The notes beneath the pieces were generated by a model that saw only the letters and a list, made by a program, of their open reading frames with translations, did not search any database and was not told where the DNA came from. Of a stretch of 64,000 nt of DNA, positions 10,558-20,625 are shown one piece after another (the first letter of the stretch is position 1; every line of letters starts with the position of its first letter). Position numbers and translations under genes: made by a program. Origin of the DNA: Pararge aegeria (Eukaryota > Arthropoda > Insecta > Lepidoptera > Nymphalidae); the NCBI RefSeq assembly GCF_905163445.1, contig NC_053200.1:6014001-6078000 (forward strand), written 5' to 3'.

Positions 10558-10730
10558 CATATTTCTTAAGTATAAGTTGAACGGGTAGATACCACGATAA
10601 TATTTTGGATTTGTCGATATTTCGGCCCAGTTGCGTGGATCGTGGTCACGACGGGACTCAGTCCCGTCCGGACCCGACAAATCCCAAATATTATCGTGGT
10701 ATGTACCCGTTGAACTATACTTAAGAAATG
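10558..10730. mobile_element. fold-back element with ~55-bp arms
   Basis: Left arm 10,561-10,615 and right arm 10,675-10,729 are inverted copies with about five differences (ATTTCTTAAGTATA, AACGGGTA, ATACCACGATAATATTT, GGATTTGTCG). The 59-bp centre contains ATTTCGGCCCAGTTGCGTGG and a second small hairpin GACGGGACTCAGTCCCGTC. The centre motif is one I recognise from dispersed lepidopteran repeats but cannot place in a superfamily. Confidence 0.65.
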
Positions 10731-10849
10731 TTGATTAACCATGAAAATCTTAGTTTAAAATCTTTAATTTATCTAAATAGTCTTAAGTTGTTTTTTAATG
10801 TATTGAATAGCTCTTACGCGTCATCTATAGCCATGGAAGGGTTTGCCTA

Positions 10850-11085
10850 AAATCACCAGGGCTAGCACAGGCAGGAGACATTAATTATATCCCCCGATTA
10901 TATCCCCTTAGGGATATAATTAACGTGTCCACCTGCTAAATCACGGGAACAAGGAATAGTTTAACCCCGTTTATTATATTACATATGAGTATATGTTATT
11001 TCCACTTGTGCGCCAGTGCTTGGAGAGTTAAAGCTCTGAGAGAAGATACATTTTCAACCTTTCCCCGGAAAGAAAACATTTTCTC
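10850..11085. repeat. family X repeat copy 2, with internal palindrome
   Basis: GGGCTAGCACAGGCAGGAGA, then AATTATATCCC facing GGGATATAATT across a short spacer, then TTATTTCCACTTGTGCGCCA and CTTTCCCCGGAAAG. Related to 1,727-1,870 and 35,340-35,600. It lies directly beside an RTE-like fragment. Confidence 0.5.
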
Positions 11086-11104
11086 CCATTTGTTTACGTT
11101 TATC

Positions 11105-11318
11105 CCGAGACCCTACATCTAGAAGAACGGCTCAGGCTCATCATTTCCCCAAGATCTTGTGGAGTTTCTGCGTCGTCAGCAAACCTCAGGTATAAGATGT
11201 TCCCGCTATTTATATTAAGTTATCATCCTTTCAAGTCCAGCGTTTTAAAAAGGCCTTCTAGGGCGCCGTTAAACAGTCTTGGAGATATTACATCTCCCTG
11301 TCTAACACCCCTTGAGAT
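11105..11318 (-). pseudogene. RTE-like reverse transcriptase fragment
   Basis: On the minus strand 11,311-11,222 reads GVRQGDVISPRLFNGALEGL followed by FKTLDLKG and a stop; downstream, in another frame, LYLRFADDAETPQDLGEMM contains motif C (FADD). GVRQGD..SP.LF and LRFADD at this spacing are the B and C motifs of RTE-clade non-LTR elements. Frameshifts and stops separate them. The open frame on the opposite strand here is only the shadow. Confidence 0.8.
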
Positions 11319-12240
11319 GAGGCTTTACAGCGCTGTAAATTACGTACAAATTACAAAAACGTCCCAAACTGATTTACATTTTGATGCCAAAAGACTAAAC
11401 GAAAAATACATTAAAACAAATTTGAGAGACGAATTTAATAAAAGGGAAGAATTCTGCGCATTCTTTTAAGGCTTCCTTTGTTGTCGGTTATCCGTTTTAG
11501 TATATTTTACAGCCCTCAGGAAATGGCGGGGAGTGTGAATTAATTATATTAAAGTAAAGGTGGAATCACAAAATGACATCGTTTGAAATAATATTTTCCG
11601 GAGACGAAACGTTTGACAATTATCATTATTTAGTTGTATTAACAATACTCACAACTCACTTATTTTGATTATAAAAAAGTGTGTGTCAGCTCCGACGCAC
11701 GACTGGAGTGGACTGTTACTCCTTAAGTACGATTGTCGAAACATACACAAAAAGAGTTTATTTAACTGAGTAAAGATTAATACAATATGAAAGGGTAAAT
11801 TAAAAATCGTGTGCAATTTATTCACACACGGCGGAAGTGTAACTTCTTAAAAGTAGCCTACGAGAGATTGAGGTGGACGTAGAGTATCTGAACTATTAGG
11901 ATAAATGTAATGTTTATTATTTAGTTTCCATGGTAACTAGAATAGGTAAAAAAAATTATTATGTTTTCTATCTCACTCTGTCCTATACATGTATGTGTTT
12001 GTTTCTTTATCTAGATATATTTCGGTTTTAACTTAAATAGGAAAAATAAGTTAATTAAACGAAAGCGACGTTGCATGTTTGCGCATCACGGTTGCCGGGC
12101 ATGCAACGTCGCAAAGCGAAAACGTAACGAGGTCATTCATTTGTAGATTTTACTCCTTACATTTTTCTCATACCTTATATATGAAAATCGATTCTTAAGG
12201 AGTAAACTCCAAAATTAGCCATGTTGAAAACATATAACTA
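11319..12240. other. no gene recognised
   Basis: AT-rich DNA. The only structure noted is a 13-bp perfect inverted repeat (GCGACGTTGCATG at 12,065-12,077 and its complement at 12,100-12,112) around a 22-bp GC-rich spacer. Confidence 0.5.
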
Positions 12241-12475
12241 ATTTTTAACGTTTATTTAAAGATAGATAGAAAGAATTTATTGCACATGCAGAAAAAAAAC
12301 CAATTGAACAAAATAAAAGGTAAATAAATATACATGACGACCGCTTGAAGCGATCTCCGCCAGACAACCTATTTATTTAGTACCAAAAAAAAACTTATTA
12401 AACATTGAGAGCAAAGAGAGCTTATCTCTAAAGAGATTTCTTCCAGAAGCCCCATTATCGTATTTAAGAAGTAGA
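12241..12475 (-). repeat. LINE 3'-end-like repeat, diverged copy
   Basis: TTTATTGCACATGCAG, GAAGCGATCTCCGCCAGACA and later AGATTTCTTCCAGAAGCCCC resemble 2,890-3,020 in order and wording. Family unknown. Confidence 0.35.
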
Positions 12476-12554
12476 GCTTTTTGTGACAGTATTCGGCCGC
12501 AGAAGTAGGTACAACCTTCACACTTATTTCTGCCGCAAGCAATATTGCTGTGTT

Positions 12555-12709
12555 CAGTGGCGTGCATAGCCCTTGGACCCAGGGTATGCACAATGTGTTT
12601 AGCACACCATTTTAGTAACAAAACTTTATTGGTCCTATCTGAAGGCTCTGTATGACCCTGAGGTTAGGGTATGCACTGCTTATTTGCATAAATACAATGC
12701 ACGCCACTG
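12555..12709. mobile_element. hAT-type MITE, 155 bp, with target duplication
   Basis: Perfect 13-bp terminal inverted repeats, CAGTGGCGTGCAT at 12,555 and ATGCACGCCACTG ending at 12,709, flanked on both sides by GCTGTGTT (12,547-12,554 and 12,710-12,717). An 8-bp target duplication with CAG-type ends is the hallmark of hAT-superfamily insertions. There is no coding capacity, so it was mobilised in trans. The intact duplication and TIRs suggest a fairly recent insertion. Confidence 0.85.
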
Positions 12710-12779
12710 GCTGTGTTCCGGTCTAAAGGGCGTAAAAGCTTGTGTAATAACAAGCGCATGACGAAACAGGGCGCCACTT

Positions 12780-12875
12780 GTAGGACGTATTCCCTTGGTC
12801 GATTTATATGCAATGTTTTTCACTTACCATCAGGTAGGCGATCTGCTTCGTCATTTGTTACAATTAAAAAAAAAC
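12780..12875 (+). repeat. dispersed repeat 3' end (ACTTACCATCAGGT type)
   Basis: TTTTTCACTTACCATCAGGTA then GGCGATCTGCTTCGTCATTT and an A-run at 12,867. The same wording occurs at 9,479-9,510. I know this as a common lepidopteran repeat end, but the full element is not delimited here. Confidence 0.4.
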
Positions 12876-12909
12876 ATTCTCCTAATTTTAATGGCGTCCT
12901 AGTACCCCC

Positions 12910-14310
12910 CCTTTAAATAGTGCGCGTTTGAGGAAGTAAATCAAGTCAAAATCATAAATTCTATAATCAAACAGTCCTACCACGAATTCCTACGAATTTT
13001 ATAATTAGTTTTTTTCTTAGGAAAGCCCCACAACAAACATGAACCTGTCATATTTCTAGCCCGCCACCGTAGACTCAGGTTGGACGCCTTAATTTTGCCT
13101 ACGTCTTATGTAAAAAGCGAACATACTACCACTTAATGCGATTCACGTTACTTTTATTGAAATTTAAAATTTAATTTGATATTAATTATTTTAAGCATCT
13201 TATTCCTAAGCCAGAATAAACCATATATTTATTTATAAAACCAAAAGCCTATACATTTTTTCTTGTCCAAGAAACATTCATTCCTTGAACATTTACTTAG
13301 CTTACGTATTTCTACGTTGTCAGCTAAGTGAATGTTCAGCTTATTACGAGTTTTCACAACGTTTGCAAATAATTTCAAAATTAATTACATTTTAAATACT
13401 GCATTATAAAATAAATGTCAAAAATATTTCACACGAAATAATAAGATTATAATGTTAAAAAATTCAAAGAATTAAAATAAAATTTTAATAAAATAAAACT
13501 AAAATGAAATCAAAATTAAATTTTAGACATCAAAGTCCAAGTTTGTTTAAGCCTATTAATAAATATTAAAAATTATTGTAACTATCGAGAAGATATGTCC
13601 TCCTCGAGTAATGCGGTGAATACGAAAGTAAATCCCGTAATCTTGTAGGTCCGTCGAGGGACACATAGAGTTTTTGGTGAGTGCAAGTCCCGCATAACTC
13701 CCAAAGTGGCATTTCCTGTGTATAAAAAAAGAAAAAATTGGCCATTTATGGTCGTGGTTTTAATCCGAAATCTGACATCTTTACTCCTCGATAGTTTGGA
13801 TTATTCTGGCTTAAGTATATCACAATATTTTACATGTATCTTACGTCTCTAAACCACAATAAAAGTAACACATAACATTATACGCATCATAAAAATCGCT
13901 GACAAACATCGTTTGGTTTATTTTTATAACGTTCGTAATGGCAGGTGGCGGCGACAGCGTGTAACGTTGCTGTGAGAATAATTCGACACGAGATTCTGTA
14001 TCGCGAGCAAAAAAATAAACGGCAATAATTTTAGAATATATTTTTTATTTAAAATGAATGCAGCGAGACTTGATAAAATTTCGTGAAATTTTTTATAATT
14101 ATAATATTGAATTTTATTAACCACAATTCTTGAAGCAACATACAAATTATTATAAAAAGAACAGAGAGAAATAAGAACATTTGAATAATTAAAATGTACT
14201 TTGCGTTCTTGTTGGTCAATGGTAAAAAAAATCATTGTAATAATTATCAAAATTCATTCTGTATTATGCAAAAAATCTGAACCTAAGCCCGTGACCTATT
14301 TGACTTCTGT
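12910..14310. other. no gene recognised
   Basis: AT-rich. The stretch 13,600-13,735 (CTCGAGTAATGCGGTGAATA, GTCCGTCGAGGGACACATAG, GCATAACTCCCAAAGTGGCA) is less AT-rich and may be a dispersed repeat, but it has no partner in this window. The 108-codon frame at 14,250-13,924 on the minus strand has the composition of random AT-rich DNA. Confidence 0.45.
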
Positions 14311-14317
14311 CACATAC

Positions 14318-14475
14318 TAGCTCAGTAGCTGATCTGGGTTTCTGTGCAAAGATAAAAGAAAAATGCTTTTAAACGTGTTATGAAACTTTATCACAGCAAT
14401 CGAGATGAGACAAGCTGTACGCGCGCCTGCTAAAGAATGTGCTTGAACAGATTACTAATTTATTTTTAACTGAGA
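14318..14475 (+). repeat. family Y repeat copy 1
   Basis: Diverged direct repeat of 15,405-15,572: shared order AGCT..., CAAAGATAA, GTGTTAT, TTTATCACAG, GATGAGAC, TGTACGCG.GCCT, AAGAATGTGCTT, ACTGATTTATTTTTA. Family unknown. Confidence 0.6.
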
Positions 14476-14734
14476 AGCTGCACCCTGCGCTGAATGAGTC
14501 TGTATGTTACTCTGTGTCCTATCAACAATCTCTCTGTCAAAAATCAAGTTCATCGGTTGTATTTGTGTATTTGTGCGTGGAATGAAGGACGATTTTTAGT
14601 GAAACAATGAGAATGTTACCGTAATTCGATTTTATGTTACCCTCCGTCCTTCTAACTAATTGTATGCCAAAAAGGATAAAACAGCCACACTTTCGCATTA
14701 ATAGTTTCTTAATCTCTTAACTATATACTTCAAA

Positions 14735-14830
14735 ACTTAATCTATATATATATATAAAGGGAAGTTGTGTTATTTACACCATTTATAACTCAGAAGAAGA
14801 AATAACGTCAACAAGCTGCTGCAAAGGCGA
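14735..14830 (+). mobile_element. possible Helitron-like 5' end
   Basis: TATATATATATATAAAGGGAAGT then GTTATTTACACCATTTATAACTC resembles the start of the 23,490 element (GTTAGTTACACCATTTATAACTC). No matching 3' end was found. Confidence 0.4.
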
Positions 14831-15111
14831 ACGTTGACTAGATGGTAAACCAAAAGTTTGATCCTTAATGGATATAAACAAAATCCGGGAAACCTCATTC
14901 TTATAAAATATAAATAAGCCACCAAAACGCACTTTATGTCGAAAATAACCAAAAAATTAAAAGGTGCTTTACAGTCATTTTGTTATTAAAACAAGTTTAT
15001 GTAATCGTGTTATTAAATTAAACTACGCCAATAAAAGATAAGGAAAAATTAACATATTAAGTACAAGAGACAATGTACAAAACGTCTACCATAAACATCA
15101 AGACCTGTTGT

Positions 15112-15329
15112 CAGTGGCGTGCATAGAAGGTATGTACAGGGCAGGTATATGCAGATGGTATAAAATTAACAAAATCTCCAGTACAGTAAAAAATTTAAGG
15201 ATACGCATTGTAAGAGTTATAAAAAGCCTAAATACTTAAGTATTTATAACACGTACTGGAGACTTTCTTAATTTTATATTATCTGCATACCCTGTGCATA
15301 CCCTGTGCATACCCTCTATGCACTGCCTG
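15112..15329. mobile_element. MITE related to the 12.6-kb hAT element
   Basis: Starts with the same 13-bp TIR (CAGTGGCGTGCAT) and contains GCATACCCTGTGCATACCCT, shared in sense with AGGGTATGCAC in the 12.6-kb element. The right TIR is decayed (ATGCACTGCCTG). Inside, CAAAATCTCCAGTAC faces GTACTGGAGACTTTC over about 70 bp. No clear 8-bp duplication. Confidence 0.6.
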
Positions 15330-15404
15330 TTTTTATATATTATGTTGAATATATTGAATCGTACTCATGAACTAAGACTGCAATACGTACGTTACAAACT
15401 GTCC

Positions 15405-15572
15405 ATTATAGCCGAGTATAGCTAATGTAGAGTTTCGTACAAAGATAACAGCAAAGTGCTATTAGAAGTGTTATCGCAGTTTATCACAGTGATAGTGATG
15501 AGACGAACTGTTTGTACGCGTGCCTACTTAAGAATGTGCTTCAACTGTTTACTGATTTATTTTTAGCTTTAA
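15405..15572 (+). repeat. family Y repeat copy 2
   Basis: Diverged direct copy of 14,318-14,475, about 1.1 kb away, with the same block order and spacing. The MITE at 15.1 kb lies between them. Confidence 0.6.
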
Positions 15573-17760
15573 TTATTTTAGGATTCCGTTTTTTTAAATG
15601 GAATAAGTTAACGCTTAAAATATAATTGGGATGTCTGTAAGTCGCAGCGTATATTTTTTATATTTAAGTCGTAAGGCGATCTGGAGGCTGAGGCTATACC
15701 AAGGCTTCCTAACCTTACCAAGCCAGCGGCGCGTTTACAAGTTAAAAAAGTTGTCACGTCGCCCACCACATATGTTCCTAATTGTTAATTACGCAGATAG
15801 TTGCAAAAGTAAGACATCCTCATTATAGAAATAACATAGATTTTAGCAAATAATTAAGAAAAATAGAACAACCACATTAATGGGGATGGGGTGGCTGACA
15901 AGCAGTGATACCACATAATAAACATATATTTCTTGATTTTTTTGAAGTACAGAGGGAGCGCCTCGCAGTACACTTCTGTACCTTCTACGGCACCCCAGGG
16001 TGCTGTGGTGTAGCCAGGTACGTACAGTTTAAAATATCAGAAAAAAGTCTTCGGATTGCTCTTTAACTTCATAGCTATAATACAAACAAAGCATAATTTA
16101 AATACCTTAATTATGCTTTGTTGATATTACTCATTTAATAACTTTATTTAACTATGATTAAATATACATAATATTTTAATTGTGCGTTAGTTATTGTTAA
16201 ATCAAAACTCAAATGATATCGGTACGTTTAATAATTTTTAAACTAGCGGACATCTGTCATTATTAACGTTATTTATTCAAAGATAATCAAAGGCCGCGAT
16301 AGCTACCGCAAACAAAACTCCACAAGCATTTAATAGTTGTTGAGGCTCTTCGGAAGGTGACTAAATTCTGTGCCTTTTTTATGTTTTTTTTAACGAGATC
16401 ATTTTCATCACCGGAACCGAGTAATTACAGAAAAAACTTATCAATATAGTGTACATTTAGTTGTTGTTGGTACCCTTATTTAGTTAGTTGTTTTTAATTC
16501 GCCATTTTGTCGTGGCGGCAAATTTGAACCGATGTGCATCAAACATATCTCAGAACACTCCTGATTAATTCACCTTACAAACAAAAAAACATAATCAAAA
16601 TAGGCTTATCTTACAATGCCACAGACACACACACACACACAAACACACACACACCCACGTACACGCACGCACCACTAACTTATTGCACACTGTTCACAGT
16701 TGTCTACCTACTATCTATCCGCTTGTTAAGAAAGCTCACCGCAGAGTCACTCAGCAAGCAATTTAAACTACTACGCTTTCGTCACCGCGATCAAACGCGA
16801 AATGAGAAACTCAAAACTGATGAATATTTTATAAGAGAAGCGTTATTTCAATGTGGAATCAATGAATAAAAAATATCAGTGCCCACATTTTAACATCTGG
16901 ATACATTAAAATTCTTAATGTACTGACTTATTAATCATTAATGGATGTTCTTCCATTTTATAAACATAAAAATAATGTTTTTCTCTGACTGTCATTCACC
17001 AAGATTATGATGTTCCCTTCCTTTTTTGGTGATGGGGGAATCAAACAACAAGATATGCGACTTTTGGGGGGAAAGGGGGTTATGGTGAATTGCACAAATC
17101 AAAGTGAAAACGCCAATAGCGACTTCGGCGATTTCGTCTCCAGTCAATCTCTCTCTCAATTCAGAATTTAAAAAAAAATTAAACCTCCAATAAACTTCAA
17201 ATAAATTTACTGACAGTAAATATATAAGCACTTACACATATAATAAGAACTAAAAGTAATTTAAACAAAATTAAGTAATTTACGCTTTTAAATATGTAAA
17301 AAAAAATTATTGATTCCTATTGCACGTAAACAACCGAGCGTTAGAATTCACAAATTTACGTCGACTTGAAATTATTTTTTGCACCGTTTTAACCAATCAA
17401 ATTAATCCAACGATTATAGTGATGTAAAATAAAATGACAATGCCAACAGCTTACAAATACTAAAGTACGTAAAACGATTTATTTAGCCGAGTTAACAAAA
17501 CGAGCGCGATAACGTATTTGTTTGGAACAATGCCCGCTTTTATCTGTTTTTATCAAGAACATTAATTCTAAAGCAAATACTTTGAAGAATAGTTTCGCTG
17601 AGAGTATTTTTTTAACAGGTTACATTCTTAGCAAATTGGAATATGGCACAAAAAAGGATTGTGGCATCATTTCTTTGCGACCTGTCTATCTAATGACATT
17701 CTTAGTAAATAAGAGTCATGACGCTGCTACACCGCAGTTATAAAATATACAATGTTCTCA
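15573..17760. other. no gene recognised; microsatellite and small hairpin
   Basis: Contains a CA-type microsatellite at 16,623-16,656 and a hairpin at 16,085-16,122 (AACAAAGCATAATT arms with one extra T on the left). The 111-codon frame at 16,534 owes its length to the microsatellite and shows no domain. Confidence 0.5.
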
Positions 17761-17764
17761 AACA

Positions 17765-18065
17765 AAATGTTCAAATTCAAATTCAAAAATGTTTTATTCA
17801 TGTACAAGATCTATATGAATAAAAAAATTTTGAATTTGAATTTTGATCACAACATTATTGATCATAGGCACATATGAAGCGTTCAGACATTTAACATGTT
17901 AACACTTATGTTAGGTGATGGTTTTAACTGCTACTGTTAACTTAAAACTAAAGCTAGGAGGGTTCCAAACGCGCCCTGGTCTAAGAAGAGCTCACAACAA
18001 ACTTCACCACGTTTTTTTTGTTATCACCATCTCACAGTCGAGTTAATGTTTAGCTATCAAGTTAG
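17765..18065 (-). mobile_element. LINE-C-like 3' UTR with snapped-back tail
   Basis: In reverse it reads TGAGATGGTGATAACAAAAAA, TCTTCTTAGACCAGGGCGCG, TTAGTTTTAAGTTAAC, ATATGTGCCTATGATCAATA, then a TTGAATTT-type tail. At 17,768-17,848 the tail appears in both orientations (CAAATTCAAATTCAAAAAT ... ATTTTGAATTTGAATTTTG), forming an inverted repeat over about 80 bp. Confidence 0.6.
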
Positions 18066-18394
18066 AGCAATTCATACCTAATCTTTTTTATCATACATTT
18101 CATCCTTAATATTATAATAGGAACAATTCAGTTAACTAATTCAATCAACATTTTGTCGAACGAAACCTTACGACTTGTGACAAATTGAAAGAAAGATTGA
18201 AAGATCTCAGCACCAATATTGAAGATAAAAACAGTGAGTTTGTGTGTCTATGTAGAACTATTAGAGTTATCCATGGTAAAGAATATATACAAACGAACAA
18301 ACCTGTGAAATGTTGTTATAGAATCTAACAACAGAATTTAAAATGGATATAAACACAAGAGATATATACCGAGGAAAAAAAATGTTAACCAAAA

Positions 18395-18530
18395 GCAAGT
18401 TTGGTAAGTGGTTAGCATGTCATACTGCGGATCACGAGGTCCCAGGGTTGATTCCAGGACCGGGTAAAAGTTGTTAGGTGAGGGTTTATCTACCAAGGCG
18501 TTCTCAGTGCCACAACTTGCGAGTTATCAC
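18395..18530 (+). repeat. SINE-4: tRNA-derived fragment
   Basis: A tRNA-like head with A box GGTAAGTGGTTAGCATGTC and B box AGGGTTGATTCCAGG, preceded by ATCACGAGGTCCC; followed by a non-tRNA body (CTACCAAGGCGTTCTCAGTG). No paired acceptor stem, so not a tRNA gene. Confidence 0.55.
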
Positions 18531-20175
18531 TAATATGAGATTTGTATTCGTATACTTTGAGTTAGCTGAGCATCCAGAGCAGATTTACTAAAATATTGGA
18601 AATTTACGTTATTTAAGTTAACGAAACGTTACGAATTGAGGAATAATAACAGTATTAAATATGATGTAAATCAGGAAAAGCTATATAAAAATCGCGATCA
18701 AATATCATTAAGAACTTGTCCCATGACGAAAAATAGGAGTCGTTCAGGGAAGGTTTTTCAAACCTCTAATTTATAAACGATCTATCTATGTTTTCGTGTA
18801 TTCCTACATATTGTTTTGTTTTTGTTGTAATCATGTAGGGCAAAAGAAAAAAAGAGTAGTACAAGGAATGGATCACGGGCCTCTTTTATATAAACACCAT
18901 CTTTGTGAATTTTATTAGTGGTACTTTTCGAAAGGTTTAATAACTCCATATCCTTCCATTTTAGACTTGGTATACATGACAGTAAAAGCATTACGCAATG
19001 GACCGTGATCCAGACATTTAGAGGTTCGTTGTATGCAGAAAGGTTTTGGCTACGTTTTTCAATGGCTCAAAACCATTTTGATTAAAGTTTAAAGCTTAAA
19101 TTAAAAAGTAAATTTGAAAAGGAGACATTTGAAGGTTTTTAGTGTAAACGCTATTTGTTTGATGGGCTCGCTCTTACAAATAAAATTGAAAATCAAGAAG
19201 AAGTAAAAATGTATGATATGTGAACAAGTGACCGCTGGAAACCGGTGGCCCAGAAACATGGATTTTGGAACATCCACTACCGATTTCAATCGGTAGAAGT
19301 GATGATGATGTTATAATAATAATGATTTAAAGTAAGGACATTCAAAATGACGTACAAATTCCCCTAAACGTCGCACAATTTACAAACACTATACCAACAC
19401 AGGAAATAATCGTCATGAAACGTCAACAAAGCGACGTGTCTCAATCATTAACACCTTATCGTTGGAGCTACGTTGAACTGGAACATGTCGCAAATAATCT
19501 AGGTAGTCTAAATAGGCCTCTTGAACAACATGTGAAACTAAAGAAATGTAGTAACACAAAATTGAAATAACATAAAATATGTTATTTCAATATGCCTTTA
19601 TTGCAGAAAACATGCCACAAAATTTATCGTGTTTCTGTGTGTCTTTTGGAAAACGCCTGACGCCGTTAGACTCTGATAGAGCTCCCAATGTTTTGTTGGA
19701 TGTCATCCTCCCATCTTCGTGGCTGCGTTATTCTTTTTCGCTTGGCATCCCTGGGATACCAAAGTGTCACCTTGCTCCTTATAGTGAACACAGCTGCTGC
19801 CAATTTTTTTTGCTGGTTGCAATGCTTTTGCACCACTATATCGTGAAAAAAAATTATAACTGAATTACCTCGGAAGAGAAATTTCAAAATTTTAATTTCT
19901 ATTTAAGTTGCCATACACCTAAAGCTTCTATTTTAGATTGTAATAATTTTAATGATAATGATGATGATACAAGAGTTATCAAAATTCTTAACGATGATTA
20001 ATAAGAGAATATTAAATGTATTTTAAAGTTTCTAATAATTAATAAAATGCAAATCATAACCCAAGCGCCCTAGTACCCATCTAAACAATGTCTAACGCGC
20101 CAAAATAAGTTTTCACTTCTGTCGGCACTGACGAAGTGCAACCTGTAATTTTTATATTTTTCATAACACTACAAG
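18531..20175. other. no gene recognised
   Basis: AT-rich DNA without clear repeats. The region 19,600-19,860 carries open frames on both strands (94 and 73 codons) but their products show no domain and are probably chance. Confidence 0.45.
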
Positions 20176-20242
20176 TTAGCCCTTGACTGCGATTTTTCCT
20201 GCTGGTAAGTGATGATACAGTCTAAGATTATAGCGGGTAGTT
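20176..20242 (-). repeat. SINE-3 fragment
   Basis: TTAGCCCTTGACTGCGATTT, TGGTAAGTGATGATACAGTC and TATAGCGGGTAG match the left end of the SINE-3 copies at 4.4 and 24.7 kb. Confidence 0.6.
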
Positions 20243-20281
20243 TGGTAGTCATCATCAACAGCCCAGATCAACAGGCGAAAG

Positions 20282-20370
20282 AGAAAATACTACAACCGCC
20301 TACAACAGTCTAGTGCTGAACTGGCCTTTAGTCCAGAACTAGACTGTTATAGGTTGTTGTACTATTTTCT
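20282..20370. repeat. imperfect fold-back, ~38-bp arms
   Basis: AGAAAATACTACAACCGCCT...AACAGTCTAGTGCTG faces CCAGAACTAGACTGTTATAGG...TATTTTCT with about five mismatches and a short centre. Confidence 0.6.
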
Positions 20371-20374
20371 CTTG

Positions 20375-20625
20375 TTGGGAGATGCCTCTCCCAACGGAAG
20401 GTTTTGCCCTTAATCATCACGCAAGGCAAGGCCGGTGGGCAAGGTCAGTGATCGCAATAGATGGTAGTAGTACCACAGAAGACGCTGGTGCCCATTTCGT
20501 TATATTCCCTTTGTCACCTCGTACGACACTCGGAACGCTAAATGAATTAGTCTTTGTCGGAAGATCAGACCAGAGAAAAGGTAGGTTATGGATTTTTGAC
20601 GAAAAAAAAAGTTCTAATAGGTTTT
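20375..20625 (+). repeat. mosaic of dispersed repeat pieces
   Basis: GTTGGGAGATGCCTCTCCCA (itself palindromic), CAATAGATGGTAGTAGTACC (also at 40,089-40,115 in shorter form), GTCACCTCGTACGACACTCG and a SINE-3-like TTAGTCTTTGTCGG..CAGACCAGAGAAAA. The 81-codon frame across it is therefore repeat-derived. Confidence 0.5.

Noticed and set aside
11197..11469. 90-codon plus-strand frame
   Set aside because: It is antisense to clear RTE reverse transcriptase motifs on the minus strand.
13924..14250. 108-codon minus-strand frame rich in Ile, Phe, Asn and Tyr
   Set aside because: Composition is that of random AT-rich DNA and no start or splice context supports it.
16534..16869. 111-codon plus-strand frame with a His/Thr-rich stretch
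   Set aside because: The His/Thr repeat is the CA microsatellite read in frame; the remainder has no similarity.
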